Positions 35,205-45,548 of a stretch of DNA of 64,000 nt are shown here, in pieces. Each line of letters begins with the position of its first letter. Within the stretch, counting starts at the first letter, position 1. Source of the stretch: Croceimicrobium hydrocarbonivorans (GTDB lineage Bacteria; Bacteroidota; Bacteroidia; Flavobacteriales; Schleiferiaceae); assembly GCF_014524565.1 (NCBI RefSeq), contig NZ_CP060139.1:1309501-1373500 (forward strand), given 5' to 3'. The notes under the pieces are model-generated. The model was not told the DNA's origin. It saw only the letters and a list, made by a program, of their open reading frames with translations, and made no database searches. Both the position numbers and the translations under genes were made by a program.

Positions 35205-35725
35205 GCTTCCGGGTCCTCAATCCAAGAGCTATACATAATGTAATTATTGGCGATACGATTGATCTCTCCGGATATTAGTTCAGGGGTAATATCCTTCACT
35301 TTCTTAGCGGGCACCCCGGCGAAAATACTGCCACTGGGAATATGCGTTCCCTCTAAAACTACCGCGCCAGCTGCCACAATGCTATTGCTTTCCACTACGC
35401 AGGCATCCATTACAATGGCACCCATTCCAATCAAAACATTATCATGAATAGTACAACCATGTACTATGGCATTATGACCAATGGAAACATTATTACCGAT
35501 TACTAAGGGGTGCTTCTGATAGGTACAATGTAAGGTGGCATTATCCTGCACATTTACCTTATCCCCCATTTTTATATAGTGTACATCGCCACGCGCCACG
35601 CTATTAAACCAAAAGCTGCATTGCTTACCACATTGAATATCTCCTACTAAGGTGGCATTATCTGCCACAAAGCAATCTTCGCCTAATTGTGGCACCTTGC
35701 CTTTCACTGCTTTAATCAAAGCCAT
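35201..35725 (-). CDS. Gamma-carbonic-anhydrase-like hexapeptide-repeat protein
   Basis: 174 aa left-handed beta-helix of the YrdA/PaaY/CaiE group. Repeats include NATLVGDIQCGKQCSFWFNS, NVSIGHNAIVHGCTIHDNV and LIGMGAIVMDACVV. Conserved His residues (ATLHC, IGHNAIVHG) fit a trimer-interface metal site. Carbonic anhydrase or acyltransferase-like activity is possible; it cannot be decided from sequence. Confidence 0.9.
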   Translation of the reverse strand: MALIKAVKGKVPQLGEDCFVADNATLVGDIQCGKQCSFWFNSVARGDVHYIKMGDKVNVQDNATLHCTYQKHPLVIGNNVSIGHNAIVHGCTIHDNVLIGMGAIVMDACVVESNSIVAAGAVVLEGTHIPSGSIFAGVPAKKVKDITPELISGEINRIANNYIMYSSWIEDPEA

Positions 35726-35789
35726 ATTGATTCTCTTTATGTGCTCAAATTAAAGACAAATGAACGGCCCTCGGAAATTGGGCACCTGC

Positions 35790-35797
35790 TATCTTTG
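35790..35797 (+). promoter_or_regulatory. -7 box before the Nfu gene
   Basis: TATCTTTG fits TAnnTTTG exactly and lies 15 nt before the start codon at 35813. No well-spaced TTG seen. Confidence 0.5.
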
Positions 35798-35812
35798 CAA
35801 AAAATTATTCCC

Positions 35813-36451
35813 ATGGATACGGCCAAAGTTCCCGTTAGCGTATATGCAGAAATGACCCCAAATCCCACCGTGCTTAAGTTTGTGGCAAACAAGCCATTGG
35901 TATCGGTAGATTCGGTAGAGTTTCGCAATATCGAAGAAGCCCAGCCTTCGCCTTTGGCCACCAAGCTTTTTCACTTCCCCTTTGTGAAGGAGGTATTTAT
36001 CAGCTCCAATTACGTTGCTATTAGCAAATACGACATCGTTGAATGGGATGAAGTTACCCTGGAGCTACGTGAGCTTATCCGCGACTTTCTAGCGGAAGGT
36101 GGAATCGTATTAAATGAAGCCGCTTTAAAAGCTAAGGAAGAGGAAGCTTCTGAGGAAACAAGCGAAGCTCAAAGCGGATACATTCATCCTGAAGAGAAAG
36201 CTAAGGAAGATTGGGATGCCATCGATACCAAAATCGTTTCCTTATTGGAAGAATATGTAAAACCCGCTGTTGCCAATGACGGAGGTAATATCAAATTCTT
36301 AAACCATAAGGATGGCGTAGTTAGCGTATTATTACAAGGTGCTTGCAGTGGCTGCCCTAGTAGTACCGCTACCCTAAAGCAAGGTATTGAAGCCATGCTT
36401 CAAAACTTCTTACCCGGCCAAATTAAGGCGGTGCAAGCCGTTAATGGCTAG
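35813..36451 (+). CDS. NifU/Nfu-type Fe-S cluster carrier
   Basis: 212 aa. The N-terminal Nfu_N domain (YAEMTPNPTVLKFVANK) is joined by an acidic linker (about residues 100-125) to the C-terminal NifU domain with the cluster-binding CxxC (ACSGCPSSTATLKQG). It hands Fe-S clusters to client proteins. The frame is open 42 codons further upstream, but those codons do not fit the family and lie before the -7 box. Confidence 0.93.
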   Translation: MDTAKVPVSVYAEMTPNPTVLKFVANKPLVSVDSVEFRNIEEAQPSPLATKLFHFPFVKEVFISSNYVAISKYDIVEWDEVTLELRELIRDFLAEGGIVLNEAALKAKEEEASEETSEAQSGYIHPEEKAKEDWDAIDTKIVSLLEEYVKPAVANDGGNIKFLNHKDGVVSVLLQGACSGCPSSTATLKQGIEAMLQNFLPGQIKAVQAVNG

Positions 36452-36483
36452 GAAATAAAAAACTGAATTTTAGTCGAAACGAA

Positions 36484-37599
36484 TTAGGCGCTCAAGCTCG
36501 CGTTGCCATACAGCTTTAAGCTGCGAAGGTGAGCGCGAATAGCTTGACCTAAGGTTCTGTGCTCGTAATAGGGCAAATTGAATTCCTGCGCAGTTTTCTT
36601 CACGATCTCGCTTAAAGCTGGATAGTGAATATGACAGATATGCGGGAATAAGTGGTGTTCTACCTGGAAATTAAGTCCACCAACAAACCAACCTACCAGT
36701 TTATTGCCACGAGCAAAATCAGAGGTTGTTTTTAATTGGTGTGCTAAGAACTCATCATCCATTGCTTTGTCATCCTCAGGAATATGGGCTACCTGAACAT
36801 GATCTACCACATGCGCAAGCTGGAATACAAAGCTCAGTACAAAACCGGCAATGAGGTGCATAATCACAAATCCTAATACGGCAATGTACCAGGGCACAGC
36901 CAGGAATACGATGGGCAATACTAAGAACAAGCCGAAATAAAGAACCTTCGTATAAATCAATTTAATCCACTCTTGACGAAGAGCATCATCACTCAATTTG
37001 GCTACACCAGTCTTCTGGTAGCGGATCAATTGTGAAAAATCCTTCATCACCACCCAATTGAGGGTCAATAAGCTGTACAATAGAGGGGCATACCAAACCT
37101 GGTAGCGATGACGCTTATGTAAAGGCTGATCAGGATGCAAACGCAATAAACCATGCGTATCCAAATCATCATCCAAACCATCGATATTGGTATAGGTATG
37201 GTGTAATACATTGTGCTGTAATCTCCAGGTGGTAAGGTTACCGGAAATCAGATAAATACTGGAAGCAATAAAATCGTTCACCTTAGGACTGCGATGGTAA
37301 GCGCCATGGGCGGCATCGTGCATTACCGACATTCCAACTCCAGACATGCCCATTCCCATAATGGCAAAGAGACCTAAAACGGCCCAAGGTCCGGGATTAA
37401 AGATGAAAAGAGCCAAATAGGGAAGAAAATACATAGCTAACATCGCTACGGTCTTCATGAACATCGCCGTATTGGCTTTGGGGTTTAAGGATTTCTCCTT
37501 AAAATATTGATTTACTCTGCTTCTTAAAGTCTTGCTGAATGAGAGGGAATCTGCTTTTGGGAATCGAACTTTTTGCAGAGGGTAAGTGCTTTCGGGCAT
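36484..37599 (-). CDS. Fatty acid desaturase (acyl-CoA/linoleoyl-type)
   Basis: 371 aa membrane di-iron enzyme. Three His boxes are visible: HDAAHGAYH, HNVLHHTYTN and QVEHHLFPH. At least four hydrophobic segments anchor it. It introduces double bonds into membrane fatty acids. Start MPESTYPLQK is chosen because the longer frame (to 37701) would overlap the divergent pgi gene; the 70-nt divergent gap probably holds both promoters, but no clear TAnnTTTG is seen. Confidence 0.9.
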   Translation of the reverse strand: MPESTYPLQKVRFPKADSLSFSKTLRSRVNQYFKEKSLNPKANTAMFMKTVAMLAMYFLPYLALFIFNPGPWAVLGLFAIMGMGMSGVGMSVMHDAAHGAYHRSPKVNDFIASSIYLISGNLTTWRLQHNVLHHTYTNIDGLDDDLDTHGLLRLHPDQPLHKRHRYQVWYAPLLYSLLTLNWVVMKDFSQLIRYQKTGVAKLSDDALRQEWIKLIYTKVLYFGLFLVLPIVFLAVPWYIAVLGFVIMHLIAGFVLSFVFQLAHVVDHVQVAHIPEDDKAMDDEFLAHQLKTTSDFARGNKLVGWFVGGLNFQVEHHLFPHICHIHYPALSEIVKKTAQEFNLPYYEHRTLGQAIRAHLRSLKLYGNASLSA

Positions 37600-37669
37600 A
37601 CGAATATTTTCATGGCTAAAATAAGAAGGAAGATTAACTTCGCTAACTGAAATCTTAAGATTTAACAAG

Positions 37670-39325
37670 ATGTTGAAACGTATCGATCCCAGCCAAACCA
37701 AAGCTTGGACTCAATTGGAAAGCAAAGCACGGGAAATGAGGGAAAAACACCTCAAAGATCTCTTTGCGGAGGATCCGAATCGCTTCGAAAAAATGAAAAG
37801 AGAGCATAAAGATTTGCTCTTTGATTTCTCCAAGAACCTTATTGATGCTGAAAGCTTAGAGCTGTTGGAGGAACTTTTCAGCGAATGTGGCGTGAAAGAA
37901 GGAATTCAAGCCATGTTAAGCGGTGAAAAAATTAATGAAACGGAAGGTAGAGCAGTACTGCATACGGCCCTTCGAAATTTCAGTGATGAAGAGATTTTAG
38001 TAGATGGTCAATCCGTAAATGAGGATATCGAAAAAGTGCTGGAGCAAATGCAGGACTTTTCGGACCTGATCATTTCCGGCAACTGGAAAGGTTACAGTGG
38101 CAAAACCATTAAGCATATTGTGAATATCGGCATCGGCGGAAGCGACCTTGGTCCTTTGATGGTTTATGAAGCCTTAAAGCCTTATCACAATCATTTACGT
38201 TGCCATTATGTTTCCAATGTCGATGGCGCGCATATTAATGAGACCTTAAAAGATCTTGATCCGGAGCAGACTTTGTTCATTATTGCTAGTAAAACCTTTA
38301 CTACCCAAGAGACCATGACCAATGCTCGATCGGCACGAGAATGGTTCTTGCGCAGCAATGCCTCCGAAAATGATATCGCCAAGCATTTTGTGGCCGTTTC
38401 TACCAATCGGGAGAAGGTAATTGACTTTGGCATTGACCCTACCAATATGTTCGTGTTTTGGGATTGGGTTGGAGGCCGCTATTCCGTTTGGAGTGCCATT
38501 GGCCTTAGCCTGGCCTGCGGATTAGGTTATAAGAACTTCGAAAAATTCTTGCGCGGGGCTCATAGTATGGATCGCCATCTGGCGGAAGCCGACTTTAAGA
38601 ATAATATCCCCATGCAAATGGCCGCCTTAGGCATTTGGTATGTCAACTTTATGGGGGCAGAAAGTGAGGCCATTATCCCTTACGATCAAAACATGCATCG
38701 CTTTGCCGCCTATTTCCAACAAGGAAATATGGAAAGTAATGGCAAATACATCGATCGCAATGGCCAAAAAGTAAGCTATGCCACAGGCCCCATTATTTGG
38801 GGAGAACCTGGTACCAATGGTCAGCATGCCTTCTTCCAATTAATGCATCAAGGTACCCGCTTTATTCCGGCTGATTTTATTGGCTTCGCCGAGAGTCATT
38901 ATACTATGGGAGATCATCATTTAAAGTTGTTATCCAATTTCTTGGCGCAAACCGAAGCTTTAATGATTGGCAAAACAAAAGAAGAGGTAGAAGCGGAAAT
39001 GAAAGCTAAGGGAAGCAGTGAAGAGGAAATTGCCAAGATTGCTCCCTATCGGGTATTCGAAGGCAACCGCCCCACTACTTCTATCCTGGGTCAGAAATCA
39101 GATCCTGAGAGCTTGGGTGCCCTGATTGCCGCTTATGAGCACAAAATATTCATACAAGGTCTTGTTTGGAATATTTACTCCTTTGATCAATGGGGAGTTG
39201 AACTCGGAAAAGCCTTAGCAAACACCATCCTACCGCTGCTTTCAGAGGGAGGTGAAATTGACAAAGATGCTAGTACTAAAGGATTAATTACCTACATTAG
39301 AAACCGCAGAGGGATAAAAGGATAA
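37670..39325 (+). CDS. pgi: Glucose-6-phosphate isomerase
   Basis: Interconverts glucose-6-phosphate and fructose-6-phosphate. 551 aa with family signatures [15 protein letters not shown] and [13 protein letters not shown], the active-site region [13 protein letters not shown] and the conserved Glu/His neighbourhoods ([18 protein letters not shown]). A lipoprotein gene follows after 7 nt. Confidence 0.98.
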   Translation: MLKRIDPSQTKAWTQLESKAREMREKHLKDLFAEDPNRFEKMKREHKDLLFDFSKNLIDAESLELLEELFSECGVKEGIQAMLSGEKINETEGRAVLHTALRNFSDEEILVDGQSVNEDIEKVLEQMQDFSDLIISGNWKGYSGKTIKHIVNIGIGGSDLGPLMVYEALKPYHNHLRCHYVSNVDGAHINETLKDLDPEQTLFIIASKTFTTQETMTNARSAREWFLRSNASENDIAKHFVAVSTNREKVIDFGIDPTNMFVFWDWVGGRYSVWSAIGLSLACGLGYKNFEKFLRGAHSMDRHLAEADFKNNIPMQMAALGIWYVNFMGAESEAIIPYDQNMHRFAAYFQQGNMESNGKYIDRNGQKVSYATGPIIWGEPGTNGQHAFFQLMHQGTRFIPADFIGFAESHYTMGDHHLKLLSNFLAQTEALMIGKTKEEVEAEMKAKGSSEEEIAKIAPYRVFEGNRPTTSILGQKSDPESLGALIAAYEHKIFIQGLVWNIYSFDQWGVELGKALANTILPLLSEGGEIDKDASTKGLITYIRNRRGIKG

Positions 39326-39332
39326 AAAAAAG

Positions 39333-40205
39333 ATGAAAAAGTGGAGCTTTATCTTGCTTGCAGTCACATTACTGTCATCTTGCAATCAAGAAATTAAGGA
39401 AGAAAATGCCCGTTTAAAGGCTGAATTAGACTCCTTACGTACGGAAAGTGTTGATCAAGATTCTACGATCAGCGATTTCATGACAACTTTCCAACAAGTT
39501 CAAGACAATTTAAGCAGTATCAGAGAGCGCGAAGAATCGATTCGCGAAGTTTCGGAAGGCGGCCTAGAAAATGAAGGCTCTACCCGCGACAAGCTAATTT
39601 CTGATATTGAAGCTATCAACTCCTTAATCGAAAAGAATAAAGGAGCTATTGATGACTTACGTCGCAAATTGGCTTCCAGTCGTGGCGAAAATCGGAAGTA
39701 CCTGAAAATGGTCGAAAACTTGAATCGTCAGATTGAACTGAAAAATGAGCAAGTGGCCGAGTTATATGGCCAACTGGAGCAAGCCAATTTCAAAGTATCG
39801 CAACTAAGTTCTAAAGTTGGATTACTCACTGAAACCGGAATGGCTCAGAAAAAGGTAATCGAACAACAAGACTCCGAATTGAATACGGCTTATTACACCA
39901 TGGGCACTTATGAAGAATTAAAAGAGGCCGGTGTAGTAGATAAAGAAGGAGGATTTATTGGAATCGGAAGAACTGAAACTCTGGCCAAAGACTTTAACAC
40001 CTCTTATTTTACTAAGATCGATATCCGCAATTCTACCGAGCTCAGTTTTAACGGTGAGTATAAAAAAGTGGAAATAATCACAAACCACTCGACCGAATCA
40101 TACGTATATGAGGAGGACAACGAATTCAAAAAAGCGCTAAAGATTACGAATCCAACAGAGTTCTGGAAAAACTCCAAGTATCTGGTAATTCTTTTGGACA
40201 AATAA
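39333..40205 (+). CDS. Coiled-coil lipoprotein
   Basis: 290 aa with lipobox LLSSC (Cys17). Residues about 20-190 are almost entirely heptad-type coiled coil (EENARLKAELDSL; ENLNRQIELKNEQVAELYGQ). The C-terminal roughly 90 residues form a small globular domain (TMGTYEELKEAGVVDKEGG; VEIITNHSTESYVYE). Lies 7 nt behind pgi. Function unknown; a structural cell-envelope role is plausible. Confidence 0.75.
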   Translation: MKKWSFILLAVTLLSSCNQEIKEENARLKAELDSLRTESVDQDSTISDFMTTFQQVQDNLSSIREREESIREVSEGGLENEGSTRDKLISDIEAINSLIEKNKGAIDDLRRKLASSRGENRKYLKMVENLNRQIELKNEQVAELYGQLEQANFKVSQLSSKVGLLTETGMAQKKVIEQQDSELNTAYYTMGTYEELKEAGVVDKEGGFIGIGRTETLAKDFNTSYFTKIDIRNSTELSFNGEYKKVEIITNHSTESYVYEEDNEFKKALKITNPTEFWKNSKYLVILLDK

Positions 40206-40247
40206 TCTTCTGCTCCTATCCACCTCTAAAGGAGCGTTTATACAATT

Positions 40248-40721
40248 ATGAAGGTTAGTAATAAGAGTTTCTTCAATATCATGAAATGGCTCGTGCGATT
40301 GCTCGTGGGCTTTATTTTCCTTGATTTTGGATTATCTATGTTAGCTGGCAGTTTGTCCAGCATCTTCGAGCATCATGAATTGGCATTATTCTCGGCGGTT
40401 GCCATTCTATTATTGGCAGTATTGCGGTTTTCATTTTTCTCTTATGAAGATGAATATGAAATTATCCATATAGATACCCGCAGCTTGGTCTTTGGTTTTT
40501 TAGAAAGTCCACGCCACCGTCATTATGAATTTGCCAAAATCATTTTAGCTGATTATAAAATTGAAAAGGGATTACTCAAGTATCGACTTACCTTAACGGT
40601 AAACTCGAGCTCTGGTGATAAGAAATTACGTCATTTTGACCTCTATTTCCTTAGCAAGGATAAGCAGGAATACGTGGAGAAATCACTTCAACAAGTGCTC
40701 GAAAACAATAGTAAACTCTAG
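40248..40721 (+). CDS. Small two-TM membrane protein
   Basis: 157 aa with two N-terminal hydrophobic segments (WLVRLLVGFIFLDFGLSML; LALFSAVAILLLAVLRF), then a soluble beta-type part ending LYFLSKDKQEYVEKSLQQ. No family recognised. Preceded by a weak hairpin (40212-40235). Confidence 0.6.
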   Translation: MKVSNKSFFNIMKWLVRLLVGFIFLDFGLSMLAGSLSSIFEHHELALFSAVAILLLAVLRFSFFSYEDEYEIIHIDTRSLVFGFLESPRHRHYEFAKIILADYKIEKGLLKYRLTLTVNSSSGDKKLRHFDLYFLSKDKQEYVEKSLQQVLENNSKL

Positions 40722-40746
40722 AAGGCGGAGCCTGCCCCTCTTTGAT

Positions 40747-40754
40747 TAACTTTG
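40747..40754 (+). promoter_or_regulatory. -7 box before the four-TM protein/hflX unit
   Basis: TAACTTTG fits TAnnTTTG and lies 16 nt before the start at 40771. Confidence 0.45.
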
Positions 40755-40770
40755 CAGTAAAATTGCAAAG

Positions 40771-41205
40771 ATGATTACTGGATTACAGCACCTGCACTCT
40801 GGATTACCTTATTTACTTCTCCCCCTTTTATTGATCAGTTGTATTGTATTCTGGATGCGTTCCGGAAATGGTGCCAGCTTCGGTAAAAGCGATAAGCGAT
40901 TAGCTTTAATCACCCTGATCCTGAGTCATCTTCAACTTGTTTTCGGACTATTATTATACTTTACCGGCCCTAAGGGCTTTAACTACACATCCGTTTCCGG
41001 CTTTATGAAGGATTCGGTAATGCGACTGTACGCGGTTGAACATATTGCGGTGATGTTGATTAGTATTACCTTAATCACCATCGGATATTCCCGTGCAAAG
41101 CGAAGCAGCGATAACACTAAAAAATTCCGTGGCCTGGCTATATTCTACAGCCTGGGCTTGCTGCTCATCTTGTCGCGTATCCCTTGGGATGCCTGGCTTT
41201 CTTAA
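40771..41205 (+). CDS. Four-TM membrane protein (cytochrome-b-like)
   Basis: 144 aa with four hydrophobic helices and conserved-looking His residues in membrane context (LQHLHSGLPY, ILSHLQLVF, YAVEHIAVM), a layout reminiscent of small Bacteroidota proteins annotated as cytochrome b. Heme binding is inference only. It is 3 nt before hflX and has its own -7 box. Confidence 0.68.
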   Translation: MITGLQHLHSGLPYLLLPLLLISCIVFWMRSGNGASFGKSDKRLALITLILSHLQLVFGLLLYFTGPKGFNYTSVSGFMKDSVMRLYAVEHIAVMLISITLITIGYSRAKRSSDNTKKFRGLAIFYSLGLLLILSRIPWDAWLS

Positions 41206-41208
41206 TTT

Positions 41209-42408
41209 ATGATTGAAACCAAAAAGAAACGTACCGACCTCCGTGAGCGTGCGGTATTGATTGGGGTAATTACCACCTTTCAAAGTGAAGAAAAAGTCGC
41301 TGAGTACCTGGACGAATTAGCCTTTTTGGCGGATACGGCCGGAGCAGACTCAATGAAGCGCTTCACTCAAAAACTCGATTCGCCAAATCCCAAGACCTTT
41401 TTGGGAAGTGGAAAAATTGAAGAAATCGCCGCTTATATCAAAGCGGAAGATATAGATCTGGCCATTTTTGATGATGAGCTCTCCCCTTCTCAATTGAAGA
41501 ATGTGGAGCGCATTTTCGAAATTAAAGTACTGGATCGTACTAACCTGATTCTCGACATCTTCGCGGCCCGGGCCCAAACCTCTTATGCTCGCACCCAAGT
41601 TGAGCTAGCTCAGTATCAATACCTATTACCTCGCTTAACCAATATGTGGACTCACTTGAGTAAACAAAAAGGGGGTATTGGGATGAAAGGTCCTGGTGAG
41701 CGAGAGATCGAAACCGACCGTCGGATTGTGCGCGATAAAATCAGTTTGCTAAAAAAGCAACTGCAAAAAATCGACAAGCAAATGGCCATACAGCGCTCCA
41801 ACCGGGCCAGTATGGTACGTGTTGCCTTGGTGGGTTACACGAACGTAGGGAAATCAACCCTGATGAACCTCTTGAGTAAATCAGAGGTTTTTGCTGAGAA
41901 TAAACTCTTTGCCACCCTGGATACTACAGTGCGAAAAGTGGTAATACACAACCTGCCCTTCTTAATGTCGGATACGGTAGGTTTCATCCGCAAATTGCCT
42001 ACCCAATTGGTGGAATCCTTTAAATCTACCCTCGACGAAGTGCGAGAAGCAGATGTACTCCTACATGTGGTAGATATTTCGCATCCCAATTTTGAAGATC
42101 ATATCAGCACTGTGGATCGCACCATCGCAGAGATTGACGGGCGGGAAAAACCCACCATTATGATCTTCAATAAAATTGATGCTTATGTTCCTGAGCACCG
42201 TGACCCGGATGACCTTCAGGAACCGGAAAACAACCGACATTTGACCTTAGAAGAATGGAAGTCGACCTGGTTTGCGCGTACCGATCGTCAGGCGATTTTC
42301 ATCTCAGCCACGGAAAAAGAAAATATCGAAGACCTGCGGAATCGTTTGTACGAAACCCTGGCCGAAATTCACGCCCGTCGCTACCCGAACAATAATTTCT
42401 TGTTTTAA
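41209..42408 (+). CDS. hflX: GTPase HflX
   Basis: Ribosome-associated GTPase that rescues or splits stalled ribosomes under stress. 399 aa: N-terminal HflX domain (FLGSGKIEEIAAYIK), a linker with KGGIGMKGPGEREIETDRR, then the G domain with G1 GYTNVGKST, G3 DTVGFIRKLP and G4 FNKID. Upstream is the four-TM protein gene (3 nt); the malic enzyme follows 10 nt later. Confidence 0.96.
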   Translation: MIETKKKRTDLRERAVLIGVITTFQSEEKVAEYLDELAFLADTAGADSMKRFTQKLDSPNPKTFLGSGKIEEIAAYIKAEDIDLAIFDDELSPSQLKNVERIFEIKVLDRTNLILDIFAARAQTSYARTQVELAQYQYLLPRLTNMWTHLSKQKGGIGMKGPGEREIETDRRIVRDKISLLKKQLQKIDKQMAIQRSNRASMVRVALVGYTNVGKSTLMNLLSKSEVFAENKLFATLDTTVRKVVIHNLPFLMSDTVGFIRKLPTQLVESFKSTLDEVREADVLLHVVDISHPNFEDHISTVDRTIAEIDGREKPTIMIFNKIDAYVPEHRDPDDLQEPENNRHLTLEEWKSTWFARTDRQAIFISATEKENIEDLRNRLYETLAEIHARRYPNNNFLF

Positions 42409-42418
42409 AAACAATAAG

Positions 42419-44686
42419 ATGGCCACGAAAATTAGTAAGAAGGTTAGCCTCGAGTACCATGCTCAAGGTCGGCCGGGAAAAATTGAAGTTATTCCCACTA
42501 AACCCAGTAACTCTCAACGTGATCTGTCCATCGCCTATAGCCCTGGAGTGGCAGACCCCTGTTTGGAGATTGCCCGCGATAAAGAAAATGCTTATAAATA
42601 CACGGCCAAGGGAAACCTGGTAGCCGTAATTTCCAATGGTACTGCGGTACTCGGCTTGGGCGATATCGGCCCAGAGGCCAGCAAACCAGTAATGGAAGGT
42701 AAGGGAGTACTCTTTAAAATCTTTGCCGACATCGATGTGTTCGACATTGAGATTAATGAGAAAGATCCAGCCAAATTTGTGGAGCATGTAAAAGCCATCT
42801 CCCCCACTTTTGGCGGCATCAATCTTGAAGATATTAAAGCTCCAGAAAGCTTTTACATCGAAGAGCGCTTAAAAGCAGAGTTGGATATTCCGGTGATGCA
42901 CGACGACCAGCATGGAACGGCCATTATTGCCAGTGCGGCACTTTTAAATGCCACCGAATGTGTAGGCAAAAGCCTGGATAAAATTAAAGTAGTATTTAAT
43001 GGCGCCGGGGCCAGTGCCACTGCTACTGCCAAACTCTTTATGAGTTTAGGTGTGCAAGAGGAAAACCTCTTAATGGCCGATAGCAAGGGGATTATCAATA
43101 CCCGCCGAGAAGATCTGAACGAAGAAAAACGATTCTTCGCCCGCAAGACAGAGCACAATACCTTAAGCGATGCTCTGCAACATGCTGATGTTTTTGTAGG
43201 CCTTTCGGTGGGAGGAATCCTCACTCCAAAGATGGTACGCTCCATGGCTCAGGATCCCATTGTATTTGCCCTAGCCAATCCTACTCCTGAGATAAACTAT
43301 CATGAAGCCAAGCAGGCTCGTAAGGATATTATTATTGCTACCGGTCGGTCCGACCATCCTAATCAGGTAAATAATGTTTTAGGTTTCCCCTTCATTTTCC
43401 GTGGTGCCCTGGACGTGCGCTCCACCAAGATTAATGAGGAGATGAAGATTGCCGCCGCTAAAGCCATTGCGGAATTGGCCAAGGAACCGGTACCCGAAAT
43501 TGTGAACCTTGCCTACAATGAGAGCAATTTGCAATTCGGCCGTGATTATATTATTCCGAAGCCCTTCGACCCACGCCTTATTGTTAAAGTGGCCATGGCC
43601 GTTGCCAAAGCTGCTATGAAGAGTGGAGTAGCGAAAGAACCCATTCGCAATTGGGATGCTTATAAAGAACATTTACTGAGTCGCTTGGGTCGTGATGATA
43701 AATTCATCCGCCTAGCACAGGAAAAAGCGACTAAGAATCCACAGCGAGTGGTTCTGGCAGAAGGCGATGAACTAAAAACTTTAAAGGCCGCCCAAATTGC
43801 GGTAGACGAAGGATTGGCTCAACCAATACTATTAGGTCGACGCGAGAAAATCAGTCGCCTGATCGAAGAAAATGGCCTGGAAGATATTTCGCATTTGCCT
43901 GTTATTGATCCGCATGAACCTAATGAGCGCGCTGAGGCCTATGCCCAATTGCTCTTCAAGAAACGCCAGCGTAAAGGCATGACCTTATACGAGGCCCGCA
44001 AGTATATGCGCGATCGGAATTATTTTGGGGTGGCCATGACCGAAATTGGCGATGCCGATGCTTTTATATCAGGTACTACCCGTCGTTATTCCGAGGTGAT
44101 TAAACCCATCTTCAAAATTATGGGAACTCGCCCTGGCGTGAGTCGCATTGCGGGAATGTATATTATGCTTACCAAGCGCGGCCCCATGTTCTTTGCGGAT
44201 ACTACCGTAATAAAAGAGCCAACGGTAGAAGAAGTGGTTCAGATTACTCGCCTTCTGGCTGATAATATCCGTCGGATCAATTTAGTCCCTCGTATTGCCC
44301 TATTGGGCTACTCCAATTTTGGCAGCAACCAAAGTGATAAGCTTTCGCAAACCATGAGTAAGGCTACCGAAATTTTACATCGTGAAAATCCAGATTTGAT
44401 TGTGGATGGAGAACTTCAGGCCAATTTTGCTTTGGATCGGGAATTACTCAAAGAGAACTTCCCATTCAGCACCCTGGTAGACCAAAAAGTGAATGCCTTT
44501 GTATTCCCCAATTTGGCCGCCGGAAATATTGCTTACAAGATGTTGCAGTCCTTTGAAGCAGCAGAAGCTTTGGGCCCGGTTTTATTGGGAGTAAATCGTC
44601 CGGCGCACATATTACAAATGGGGGCTTCGGTGCGGGAAATTGTAAATATGATTACCTTAGCAAGTGTGGATGCACAAACACGCTAA
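42419..44686 (+). CDS. maeB: NADP-dependent malic enzyme with C-terminal phosphotransacetylase domain
   Basis: 755 aa fusion of the MaeB type. The N-terminal malic enzyme half has [23 protein letters not shown] and the Rossmann segment [12 protein letters not shown]. From about residue 430 a phosphate acetyl/butyryltransferase-like domain follows ([31 protein letters not shown]), usually regulatory in this family. It converts malate to pyruvate with NADPH. The frame is open into hflX, but [17 protein letters not shown] is the family start. Confidence 0.96.
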   Translation: MATKISKKVSLEYHAQGRPGKIEVIPTKPSNSQRDLSIAYSPGVADPCLEIARDKENAYKYTAKGNLVAVISNGTAVLGLGDIGPEASKPVMEGKGVLFKIFADIDVFDIEINEKDPAKFVEHVKAISPTFGGINLEDIKAPESFYIEERLKAELDIPVMHDDQHGTAIIASAALLNATECVGKSLDKIKVVFNGAGASATATAKLFMSLGVQEENLLMADSKGIINTRREDLNEEKRFFARKTEHNTLSDALQHADVFVGLSVGGILTPKMVRSMAQDPIVFALANPTPEINYHEAKQARKDIIIATGRSDHPNQVNNVLGFPFIFRGALDVRSTKINEEMKIAAAKAIAELAKEPVPEIVNLAYNESNLQFGRDYIIPKPFDPRLIVKVAMAVAKAAMKSGVAKEPIRNWDAYKEHLLSRLGRDDKFIRLAQEKATKNPQRVVLAEGDELKTLKAAQIAVDEGLAQPILLGRREKISRLIEENGLEDISHLPVIDPHEPNERAEAYAQLLFKKRQRKGMTLYEARKYMRDRNYFGVAMTEIGDADAFISGTTRRYSEVIKPIFKIMGTRPGVSRIAGMYIMLTKRGPMFFADTTVIKEPTVEEVVQITRLLADNIRRINLVPRIALLGYSNFGSNQSDKLSQTMSKATEILHRENPDLIVDGELQANFALDRELLKENFPFSTLVDQKVNAFVFPNLAAGNIAYKMLQSFEAAEALGPVLLGVNRPAHILQMGASVREIVNMITLASVDAQTR

Positions 44687-44706
44687 TCGAATCTAAACCT
44701 CTTAAA

Positions 44707-45510
44707 ATGAACATCTTACTTCCCACCGACTTCTCAGAAAATGCGGACATCGCAACTGAGTACGCTTTTAAACTGGCCGAGAAAAGCCAGGGTAAAGTAA
44801 CCATATTACACGCCTACGATCTTCCCTACTCAGATCGTTCTATGAGCACTTCGCTTTTGGAAGTGATGAAAGAGAATGCAGAAAGCAATATGAAGGACTA
44901 TGAGAAAGAGCTTAAAAGCCGCTACTCCACTCCTTTTGAAAGCTTAGTTCGTTTAGGAAACCCTATTCGCTTAATTACGGAAACTTCTCGTTTGGACAGT
45001 ATCGACATGGTGGTAATGGGAACCAAAGGAGCCAGTGGTTTGGAAGAAGTATTGATCGGATCTAATGCCGCCTCGGTAATTCAAAATACCCAAAAGCCGG
45101 TATTGGTAATTCCACCGGTAGCGACTTATACCGATATAAATAAAATCATTTTTGCCACCGACCTTGATCCTAAGGTGAAAGAGCAGCCTTTGCAGAGACT
45201 ACGAGAATTTGCTCAACTGAATAATTCGAGCATTGATCTGGTTTATGTACAAACGGAGAAAGCTCCAGCGGATGGCAGTCGCAAATTCTATAGCTCCAAT
45301 TTAGAAGGTGTAAATCATGAATTTACCATCTTAAAAAGTGGAGATATTGAAAAATCCATCAGTGCGGAAGCTGAAAAGGAAAAGGCCAATTTAATTACCG
45401 CTATTGCTAAGCGCTATGGTTTCTTTGAGGGACTATTTCACCGCAGCATGACTAATAAATTAGCCTACCACAGCCGCTTGCCTCTTTTGGTACTGCATGA
45501 ACCAAAATAA
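44707..45510 (+). CDS. Universal stress protein, two UspA domains
   Basis: 267 aa tandem UspA. The first domain carries LLPTDFSENADIATEYA and the ATP-binding GxxG-type tail VVMGTKGASGLEEVLIGSNA. The second is more degenerate (IIFATDLDPKVKEQ; LITAIAKRYGFFEGLFHRS), ending PLLVLHEPK. Follows maeB by 20 nt. Confidence 0.92.
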   Translation: MNILLPTDFSENADIATEYAFKLAEKSQGKVTILHAYDLPYSDRSMSTSLLEVMKENAESNMKDYEKELKSRYSTPFESLVRLGNPIRLITETSRLDSIDMVVMGTKGASGLEEVLIGSNAASVIQNTQKPVLVIPPVATYTDINKIIFATDLDPKVKEQPLQRLREFAQLNNSSIDLVYVQTEKAPADGSRKFYSSNLEGVNHEFTILKSGDIEKSISAEAEKEKANLITAIAKRYGFFEGLFHRSMTNKLAYHSRLPLLVLHEPK

Positions 45511-45548
45511 ATCTCAGACCTTATAGGAGATAGGTCTAAACCCAATGC

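Noticed and set aside
40212-40235. Hairpin GCTCCT/AGGAGC before the two-TM protein gene
   Set aside because: Only 6 bp with a 12-nt loop and no real T-tract; too weak to call a terminator.
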